DNA of 10,833 nucleotides, taken from JANXXV01 sp038230275. GTDB taxonomy: Bacteria; Acidobacteriota; Terriglobia; Bryobacterales; Bryobacteraceae. Shown here in pieces: positions 6,002-10,833 of the stretch. The translations under genes were made by a program, and so were the position numbers. Under the pieces are notes generated by a model. The model did no database searches and had not been told where the DNA came from. It saw only the letters and a list, made by a program, of their open reading frames with translations. Where the stretch lies: positions 1-10,833 of the forward strand of contig JBBRNO010000186.1 of assembly GCA_038230275.1 (NCBI GenBank), given 5' to 3'. How positions within the stretch are numbered: the first letter of the stretch is position 1; each line of letters opens with the position of its first letter.

Positions 6002-8026
6002 ATGGCAAACGGGTCTGCGGCCGATCGGCAGCAAATAGATCAGGTCTCGCATACGCAGGTCCGCGCGGAGCTCGGGCATATCCTCGGCAGCCCTCAGTTT
6101 TCCGGATCGGAACGCCTTTCCAACTTCTTTCAGTTCGTAGTGGACAAGACCCTCGCCGGAGAATCGGAAGACATCAAAGAATACCTCATCGCGACGGAAG
6201 TATACCGCCGTGGCGCAGCGTACGATCCCAAGACCGACTCCATTGTGCGCGTAGAGGCCAGCCGCCTGCGCCGTAAACTCCAGGACTACTATCTGGCCGG
6301 CGGACATCCGGGCGCGGTCCATTTCGACTTGCCCAAAGGCAGCTACGTGCCGACGTTCACCATTCGGCCAATGGAGCCGCCTGCTCCGCCACCGCTTCCC
6401 GTAAACCTCGAAATAGCGCCGGTGATCGTTCCCGCATCCGCTGCCCCGCCTGCCATCCCGCACCCTACCCGACTGGCAAAGCCGGCCGCCGTCGCGTTAG
6501 TCCTGCTGCTTCTCGCCGGCGGCGTCTGGTGGTTCCGGCATCAGTCCGGCGAACGGCCGCAAGGCCCGCGGTTGCTCCCTGTAACCTCATTGGCCGTCCT
6601 GCCCTTGGTGAATCTCAGTCCCAATCCGCAAGACGCAACTCTTGCCGACGGCCTGACTGAAGCCATCACCAACGCGTTGTCTCAAACTTCAAAGCTTCGG
6701 GTCACCGGCCGCACCTCAGCCTACCGCTATAAAGGAAAGCCCGACACCGTGCCTCGAATCGGCGCGGAACTCGGCGTTGGATCCATTCTCGAAGGCAGCG
6801 TGCAGCGGGAAGGCGGCCGCCTCCGCGTTATGGTGCAGCTGGTCGGCACCGCTGACGGCTTCCATCTCTGGTCGCAAAGCTTTGAGCAGCCGTTCCACGA
6901 TTCACTCACCGCCGAAAAAGAGGTCGCCCAGGCCGTCGGCCGGGTAGTCGCTGACCAGTTGCTCGCCTATGCGAAGAACGGCGCGGCTCCCGGCGCCACC
7001 ACAACCGCCGAGGCGCTGCGTCTCTATCAGAAAGGCGAGGCGCTCCTAAACACCGGGGCCACGGATCACTTGCTTCTGCCAGACAGCCAACAAGTCCAGC
7101 CGGCGGGCTCCATGGCACGCCTTTTGGAATGCATCGACCTGTTCAACCGCGCCATTGCCATCGATCCAAAATACGCGCGCGCCTACGCCGGATTAGCTGT
7201 GGCCTATTACGTCGCGTCCGATTACGATGCCTCCCTCGTTCCCAAAGTCCAGGCCGCAGCCGAACACGCTCTGCAACTCGATGCCAATCTTCCAGAGGCC
7301 TACGAGGTGCTTGGCTACCTCCGCTTCCTGCATCAGTGGGATTTTACCGGCGCCGAAAATGCCTTCCGCCGGTCCATCGAGCTCAATCCCAGAAACGTCA
7401 CCAGCCGCCGTCTCTACGCGGACGTAGCCATGGTGCTCGGCCACCCTCAGCAGGCCGCGGCCCAACTCCGCACCGCGCAGGAAACCTATCCAGCCTCCCC
7501 CGTGATCCAAACGGAGCTGGCCATCGTGTCTTACAACATGCGGGACTACAGCCGCATGGCACAGCAGGCTGCCGCGATCAACAAGGCATTCCCGAATCTT
7601 CCCGTAGGGCACTGGACGCTGGGTCTCGCCTATGAACAACAGGGCAAACTGAAAGAAGCGGAAGCCGAATTCGAAAACTGCCTGCTCCTCTCTCCCCGCA
7701 ACCCCCGCTGCACCCCGGCCCTCGGCCACGTCTTGGGAAAATTGGGGCGCCGCGACGAAGCGCGGAAGATTGTCGAATCCTACAAACAGCGCCCGCAAAC
7801 GGAATTTCGCAGTCCCTACAGCATCGCCCTGATTGCCCTCGGGCTGGGTGAAAAAGAAACCGCTCTCGAGTGGCTGGAACGCGCTTTCGATCAACACGAT
7901 TCGTCTCTCCCGTACGCCCGCATCGATCCGCGTTTCGATCCGCTAACCCGCGAGCCGCGCTTCGCCGCATTGATGACGAAACTGCACCTCCCAGTTGCTC
8001 CCGGTGCGGTCAGTTCCCAAAAATAA
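6002..8026 (+). CDS. TolB-like/TPR membrane protein, 674 aa
   Basis: This is a single-pass membrane protein with a modular plan common in Acidobacteria. Residues 15-120 form an N-terminal domain (IKEYLIATEVYRRGAAYDPK, SIVRVEASRLRRKL, PKGSYVPTF) that in related proteins precedes a membrane span. It may be a winged-helix-like regulatory domain, though this is inference. A proline-rich linker (124-158) leads to a membrane segment at 160-178. Residues 195-300 form a TolB-N/FlgO-like domain of the type also attached to cyclases and CadC-like regulators (SLAVLPLVNLSP, DGLTEAITNALSQ, ILEGSVQREGGRLRV, LWSQSFEQP). The rest, 335-660, is TPR-like: clear units start near 375 (FNRAIAIDPKYARAYAGLA), 418, 450 (AENAFRRSIELNPRN), 482, 535 (LGLAYEQQGKLKEAEAEFEN) and 570. 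It most likely assembles or senses partners at the envelope. ATG 6002 has no ribosome site and may be translated from a nearly leaderless mRNA. A hairpin with a T-run follows. Confidence 0.85.
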   Translation: MANGSAADRQQIDQVSHTQVRAELGHILGSPQFSGSERLSNFFQFVVDKTLAGESEDIKEYLIATEVYRRGAAYDPKTDSIVRVEASRLRRKLQDYYLAGGHPGAVHFDLPKGSYVPTFTIRPMEPPAPPPLPVNLEIAPVIVPASAAPPAIPHPTRLAKPAAVALVLLLLAGGVWWFRHQSGERPQGPRLLPVTSLAVLPLVNLSPNPQDATLADGLTEAITNALSQTSKLRVTGRTSAYRYKGKPDTVPRIGAELGVGSILEGSVQREGGRLRVMVQLVGTADGFHLWSQSFEQPFHDSLTAEKEVAQAVGRVVADQLLAYAKNGAAPGATTTAEALRLYQKGEALLNTGATDHLLLPDSQQVQPAGSMARLLECIDLFNRAIAIDPKYARAYAGLAVAYYVASDYDASLVPKVQAAAEHALQLDANLPEAYEVLGYLRFLHQWDFTGAENAFRRSIELNPRNVTSRRLYADVAMVLGHPQQAAAQLRTAQETYPASPVIQTELAIVSYNMRDYSRMAQQAAAINKAFPNLPVGHWTLGLAYEQQGKLKEAEAEFENCLLLSPRNPRCTPALGHVLGKLGRRDEARKIVESYKQRPQTEFRSPYSIALIALGLGEKETALEWLERAFDQHDSSLPYARIDPRFDPLTREPRFAALMTKLHLPVAPGAVSSQK

Positions 8027-8083
8027 TGCCGCGCAGGCTGGCCGCGCTTTTCCCCGCTGGAATGGGAAAGAATGCTGGAGGGC

Positions 8084-8120
8084 GGCCCCCAAACGCGACC
8101 TAACCCTTAGGGGCCTTTTT
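8084..8120 (+). terminator. Probable rho-independent terminator of the TolB/TPR gene
   Basis: GGCCCC at 8084-8089 pairs with GGGGCC at 8110-8115, and five T residues follow directly. A smaller CCTAA/TTAGG dyad (8099-8103 and 8107-8111) lies within and can compete with the outer stem. The loop of the outer stem is long (20 bases), which lowers confidence. The element overlaps the last codons of dinD on the other strand, so it sits between convergent genes. Confidence 0.5.
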
Positions 8121-8972
8121 CGTAGTTTTCTTTACCGCAGAGGCGGATTGCTTTGCAATCCTTTTTCGTGCCGCTACTATTTTCTTGATTGAAATTTCTG
8201 GCTTCAGCACTTCTGGCATCGTTCCGCCCAATTTACGAACAGTTGCTCGGACTTCAGCACCTACACCGTGATGCACGTCAATCGCGGATCGCTCGTCTCT
8301 CGTTCTATCACGCACCAGCTTCTCTTCGGTCTGTGTAATCCTAAATTCGTTCATTGCCAGCTCCGCGCGCCCACAACGGTCCAGGAGATCATCGGTTGCT
8401 GGGATTCCCTTTGAAGCTTTGATATCTGAAGCGCCAAGCCCTCCATAAAGCCCTTTATAGCCCGCGTCATTGAAAATCGCGAACCGATGGACTCCGGCAT
8501 CCTTGGCCACACCGTTCAATTTTCTGTTTGCGTTCCGAACCCGGTCTCGAAGGGCCAGCCGCTTTTCATCGTCGGTCTGATCGTCTTGGATTTCTTGTTT
8601 TCTCGTTTGAACCGCGAAATATGTCTGCGCCTCTGACACTTCAGGCTTCGCCGTATCGCCGCTCATCGCTATTAAGAAGCAAGCGTATCTAGTCAGGAAG
8701 TAGTCCTGAATGTTCTGAGTTGATCCGCTACCGCCCGAGACCGGTTTCGTGGTCTCACGAAACTGCTGGGAAACTATGTGCCCAGATAGCTCACATGCTT
8801 GCATTGCTTTTAGAATGACATTCTGAAAGTTCTCCCATCTGGAGTATCCCAAGATCTGCATAATATCGCGCCCCATCCAATAGGAGACATTGGTCTTCGT
8901 CTCTAGGCGAAGCCGATCTAGCTGAATACGTATGTTCCCGCTCTTACCTGTTCTAAGCACCTCATCGTCCAT
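8100..8972 (-). CDS. dinD: DNA damage-inducible protein D
   Basis: The protein (290 aa; E. coli DinD is about 274) matches DinD along most of its length. Shared landmarks include the N-terminal antirepressor/BRO-like part (YWMGRDIMQILGYSRWENF, 31-49; A.EACE.SGH-like 58-65) and the very characteristic LTRYACFLIAMSGDTAKP (93-110). Others are EAQTYFAVQTRKQE (114-127), DEKRLALRDRV (135-145), FAIFNDAGYKGLYGGLG (164-180), TQTEEKL (213-219) and VRATVRKLGGTMPE (241-254). In E. coli DinD is SOS-induced and its product has been reported to act on RecA filaments and strand exchange. The C-terminal 25 residues are a Lys/Ala-rich tail. ATG 8972 is preceded by AGAGGT at the right distance; a GTG at 9035 lies inside the promoter and is not used here. 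The gene is less GC-rich than its neighbours, suggesting transfer, and diverges from a winged-helix gene across a shared operator-like dyad. Confidence 0.93.
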   Translation of the reverse strand: MDDEVLRTGKSGNIRIQLDRLRLETKTNVSYWMGRDIMQILGYSRWENFQNVILKAMQACELSGHIVSQQFRETTKPVSGGSGSTQNIQDYFLTRYACFLIAMSGDTAKPEVSEAQTYFAVQTRKQEIQDDQTDDEKRLALRDRVRNANRKLNGVAKDAGVHRFAIFNDAGYKGLYGGLGASDIKASKGIPATDDLLDRCGRAELAMNEFRITQTEEKLVRDRTRDERSAIDVHHGVGAEVRATVRKLGGTMPEVLKPEISIKKIVAARKRIAKQSASAVKKTTKKAPKG

Positions 8973-9005
8973 GAGTTGACCTCTTTTTCCAAACCCATCT
9001 ACATG

Positions 9006-9035
9006 AAAGTAAATATGGGATTCCCATATTGTCAC
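9006..9035 (-). promoter_or_regulatory. Probable dinD promoter
   Basis: Read on the minus strand, GTGACA (9035-9030) serves as -35 and TACTTT (9011-9006) as -10, with an 18-base spacer. The spacer is filled almost exactly by the dyad at 9012-9030, so a protein bound there would block polymerase. A start point near 9000 would leave a leader of about 28 bases containing the AGAGGT ribosome site. The -10 match is only moderate. Confidence 0.45.
9012..9030. promoter_or_regulatory. Perfect 19-bp dyad, probable shared operator
   Basis: AATATGGGA at 9012-9020 and TCCCATATT at 9022-9030 are exact reverse complements around one central base. A second, outer dyad flanks it: GAAAGTA at 9005-9011 and TACTTTC at 9037-9043. 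The inner dyad fills the spacer of the leftward promoter and overlaps the first two bases of the rightward -35 box. It does not match the E. coli (CTGT-N8-ACAG) or Bacillus (GAAC-N4-GTTC) LexA patterns. The regulator is unknown; the winged-helix protein next to it is one candidate. Confidence 0.6.
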
Positions 9036-9057
9036 ATACTTTCGGTTAGGCTATAAT
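9029..9057 (+). promoter_or_regulatory. Strong sigma70-type promoter giving a leaderless mRNA
   Basis: TTGTCA at 9029-9034 (five of six consensus bases), a 17-base spacer and a perfect TATAAT at 9052-9057. The expected start point, six to eight bases after the -10, falls on the GTG start codons at 9064 or 9067, so the message would have no leader. The -35 box overlaps that of the opposite promoter by five bases. Confidence 0.7.
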
Positions 9058-9063
9058 TGACCC

Positions 9064-9507
9064 GTGGTGCCCACAGACATCCGAGAAACGTTGGAGCGGA
9101 GGATAGCCAAGAAGCGCCAGGAGGCCGCCGATCTAGGTAATAAGCTCAGGGAGGCCAATGCCTATCTACTAGCCCTGGAAGATACCTTGGCATTGCTGGT
9201 GGAGGGGGAAGAGGGAGAAGATGGGGAACCTGTATTTCGCCATGGGTCTGACGTGGCAAAGGCACGGGACTGGCTGCGTAAGATAGGCAAGCCAAAACAT
9301 ATTTCTGAGATTCTACAGGGGATTGGAAGGCAAAACGATAAGAAGGCGAGGATTTCGCTCGGGAGTACCATTTCCGGTTACGTAAGGAAGGAGCAAGTGT
9401 TTAGCAGGCCTGGACCAAACATCTTTGGTCTAGTTGAGTTTGGCGATCCTATTACCCCCAAGGTTGACCCGAAGGAGCCGCCGGACGATTTCGGCGATAG
9501 GCAGTGA
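9064..9507 (+). CDS. Coiled-coil plus HARE-HTH-like winged-helix protein, 147 aa
   Basis: The first 50 residues are a charged helix with heptad-like spacing (IRETLERRIAKKRQEAADLG, then LREANAYLLALEDTLALLVE), a likely coiled coil for dimerisation. An acidic link (EGEEGEDGE, 47-55) follows. Residues 62-126 resemble a HARE-HTH winged helix: AKARDWLRKIGKPKHISEIL (65-84) is the 'L...G.P.H..EI' helix pair, SLGSTISGYV (98-107) the recognition-helix region, and RPGPNIFGLVEF (115-126) the wing ending in the typical G-x-F-G-L. HARE-HTH domains occur in RNA polymerase delta, ASXL proteins and restriction-modification enzymes, and have been proposed to read DNA features including modified bases. The tail (128-147) is Pro/Asp-rich. 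Two GTG codons (9064, 9067) can start it, with no ribosome site. It may repress its own divergent promoter region or act with DinD; both are inference. Confidence 0.7.
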   Translation: MVPTDIRETLERRIAKKRQEAADLGNKLREANAYLLALEDTLALLVEGEEGEDGEPVFRHGSDVAKARDWLRKIGKPKHISEILQGIGRQNDKKARISLGSTISGYVRKEQVFSRPGPNIFGLVEFGDPITPKVDPKEPPDDFGDRQ

Positions 9508-9993
9508 GCGCGCATCCGGCGCCTTACTCTACCTGAGCTGGAGCTAAAAATTGACCCTGGCATTTCGGATAACGACGTACCCTTTTGAGGGCAATTAGTC
9601 CAATTGCCTAGAGAGGATGGCCCCTACCTCGCCAGCCCCACTACAGAAGTGCAACGCCTGCACCAGTGGTGCAAGCGTATAACCCGCCTAACATACGCCT
9701 TCAGCAAGAAGTGGATTCACTTCAATTGCTACTATGCCACTTACAAGCCAAGCCCCATTCATGGCCCTGTTTCTTCGCATCAGCGAGGAAAAGAGAACGT
9801 CATTGCATCGAGAAGGCGTAGGATTCAGCTCCACCCAGCGGACCGCGACTCTACTTTTCATCCCCAAAAATCCACGGTGCTTGGCCGCGTACGGCCGAAC
9901 TGCCAAGGACCGAAATCATCACGATCCAAGCCGGCTAGCACGAATGCTGTACGATACCCGGATGCGTCTCTAGCTCCCCAGCTCCCGAGTTCC
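9508..9993. other. Gene-free stretch with an IS remnant and palindromes
   Basis: No intact gene is seen. It contains the decayed transposase end at 9589-9744 and two small palindromes: GGCAATT at 9590-9596 with AATTGCC at 9602-9608, and TGCACCA at 9659-9665 with TGGTGCA at 9667-9673. From about 9745 to 9993 the frame leading into the last gene stays open but its composition (Ser, Arg, Pro, His) is not protein-like. Frames on the other strand and in frame two look like shadows. Confidence 0.5.
9589..9744 (+). pseudogene. Remnant of an IS transposase C-terminal part
   Basis: Frame 1 is open from just after TGA 9586. At about 9655-9714 it encodes RLHQWCKRITRLTYAFSKKW, whose RxTRLTxAFSKKxEN-like core is the hallmark of the C-terminal region of a widespread group of DDE transposases (IS1-like annotation). 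In those proteins it follows the catalytic domain and precedes a 'HF.YYNFCR.H.TL' segment. Here the next residues, HFNCYYATYKP, only loosely match it. No catalytic part is present upstream, since a stop lies at 9586. The fragment has no start codon of its own and is dead. It marks past IS activity next to the dinD module. Confidence 0.6.
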
Positions 9994-10833
9994 ATGCCAC
10001 TCTACGCCTTCACAATTCTGCTGAGCGCTTTCCTGCTCTTCCTCATCCAACCCATGATGGCCAAGCTGATCCTCCCCTGGTTCGGCGGTTCGGCCGCAGT
10101 GTGGATCATGTGCCTCGTCTTCTTCCAGTCGGTGCTGCTGCTAGGGTATCTCTACGCCTATGCCGTCTCCCGGTTCCTCCGGCCGCGCGCGCAGTCGTTC
10201 CTGCACATCGGCCTGCTCACCGTAAGCCTGGCGCTGCTACCCATCGCGCCCAGCGAAAGCTGGAAACCGATGGGAGGCGCAGACCCCACCTGGCCGATTC
10301 TGGCGCTACTCACGTTATCCATAGGATTGCCGTATTTCCTACTCTCGGCCACGTCTCCGCTATTGCAAGCCTGGTATGCCCGGGGCAGCCAAAGCGCGTT
10401 GCCCTACCGGCTTTTCGCGTTCTCGAATGCTGCCTCTCTGCTGGCCCTGCTCGCCTATCCGGTCCTGGTGGAACCAAACGCCGCCACGCACACGCAGACC
10501 ATCCTCTGGTCCGTCGCCTACGCCGTCTTTTCGCTAACCTGCGCTGCAACCGCGTGGCGAGTGAAACTCGAAACCGCAGGCCCGCTCCAGCCGGTCACCG
10601 AACCACTCCCCACCGCCCGCCGTCAGGCGCTCTGGCTGCTGCTCTCCGCTTGCGGGGCCATGCTGCTGCTCTCCATCACCAATCACCTCACCCAGAACAT
10701 CGCCGCGGTTCCGTTTCTCTGGGTTCTCCCGCTGGCCATCTATCTGGTCACGTTCATCATCGCTTTCTCGCAGCGAATCTGGATCCCCCGCGCCCTCATC
10801 CTTCGTCTGCTCGCCGTGGCCCTCGGCTCCATC
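9994..10833 (+). CDS. Multi-pass membrane protein, fused MFS/spermidine-synthase type (partial, 3' cut by window)
   Basis: The first 280 residues are in the window and the frame is open at the edge. Membrane segments are evident near residues 4-27, 35-60, 67-85, 100-122, 142-160, 166-188, 211-229 and 236-259, and another has begun at 265. The opening (FTILLSAFLLFLIQPMMAKL), the following ILPWFGGSAAVW, the PYFLLSATSPLLQAWYA segment (113-129) and the YRLFAFSNAASLLALLAYP block (138-156) match the membrane half of proteins annotated as fused MFS/spermidine synthase. In these a seven- or eight-span domain precedes a cytoplasmic aminopropyltransferase-like domain. The enzyme half lies beyond the window, so it cannot be checked. 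ATG 9994 is the first start that leads into the first span; there is no clear ribosome site, and the same frame is open upstream only through the IS remnant. Confidence 0.8.
   Translation, partial: MPLYAFTILLSAFLLFLIQPMMAKLILPWFGGSAAVWIMCLVFFQSVLLLGYLYAYAVSRFLRPRAQSFLHIGLLTVSLALLPIAPSESWKPMGGADPTWPILALLTLSIGLPYFLLSATSPLLQAWYARGSQSALPYRLFAFSNAASLLALLAYPVLVEPNAATHTQTILWSVAYAVFSLTCAATAWRVKLETAGPLQPVTEPLPTARRQALWLLLSACGAMLLLSITNHLTQNIAAVPFLWVLPLAIYLVTFIIAFSQRIWIPRALILRLLAVALGSI

Noticed and set aside
7193..7897. 234-codon minus-strand frame inside the TolB/TPR gene
   Set aside because: The plus-strand TPR repeats are clear over the whole interval; this frame is an antisense shadow.
8973..9063. 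LexA box upstream of dinD
   Set aside because: Neither CTGT-N8-ACAG nor GAAC-N4-GTTC is present; the dyad there has a different sequence.
9688..9906. 72-codon minus-strand frame and the 79-codon plus-strand frame over the same region
   Set aside because: Both have unlikely composition and no start signals, and they overlap the transposase remnant.

Overview
The window looks like a piece of a GC-rich soil bacterial chromosome, most likely from the Acidobacteriota (Solibacter/Bryobacter-like). That placement is an inference. It rests on the TolB-like/TPR protein with its characteristic N-terminal region, the seven-iron ferredoxin, the short CxxC zinc-ribbon protein, the duplicated DUF3592-type membrane protein and the fused MFS/spermidine-synthase-type membrane protein, a combination familiar from that phylum. 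No rRNA, tRNA or CRISPR array was seen.

Layout. Bases 1-231 are a leader with a 9-bp inverted repeat. A small conserved protein of unknown function follows (232-693), then a decayed gene (711-1199) that begins with an intact signal peptide and is broken by a 14-bp tandem duplication plus further frameshifts. A HEAT-repeat-like protein (1317-2336, +) converges on a secreted YpfJ-like zinc metallopeptidase (2378-3130, -). A possible 55-residue zinc-ribbon-like ORF may be translationally coupled in front of the peptidase. A secreted protein of unknown function (3437-3970, -) comes next, then a gene-poor stretch with a perfect 10-bp stem. A duplicated DUF3592-type membrane protein (4398-5318, -) diverges from a zinc-ribbon protein (5389-5589, +). 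A seven-iron ferredoxin (5674-5934, +) and a TolB-like/TPR membrane protein (6002-8026, +) complete the core-like part.

From about 8100 to 9507 the sequence is visibly less GC-rich and carries a divergent pair: dinD (8100-8972, -) and a coiled-coil plus HARE-HTH-like winged-helix protein (9064-9507, +). The 91-bp gap between them is very compact. A perfect 19-bp dyad sits in the spacer of the probable dinD promoter and touches the -35 box of the opposite promoter. The two -35 hexamers overlap by five bases. The rightward promoter (TTGTCA, 17 bp, TATAAT) should start transcription at the GTG start codon, giving a leaderless mRNA. This module is the most interesting part of the window: it looks like an acquired, jointly regulated DNA-damage or DNA-interaction unit. 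Past it, 9508-9993 holds a decayed insertion-sequence transposase end and small palindromes. The window closes inside a multi-pass membrane protein (9994 to the edge).

Apart from the dinD pair, neighbouring genes do not form an obvious pathway. Most appear to be separate transcription units with their own spacing, and the repeats, broken gene and IS remnant suggest a chromosomal region open to insertion and decay.
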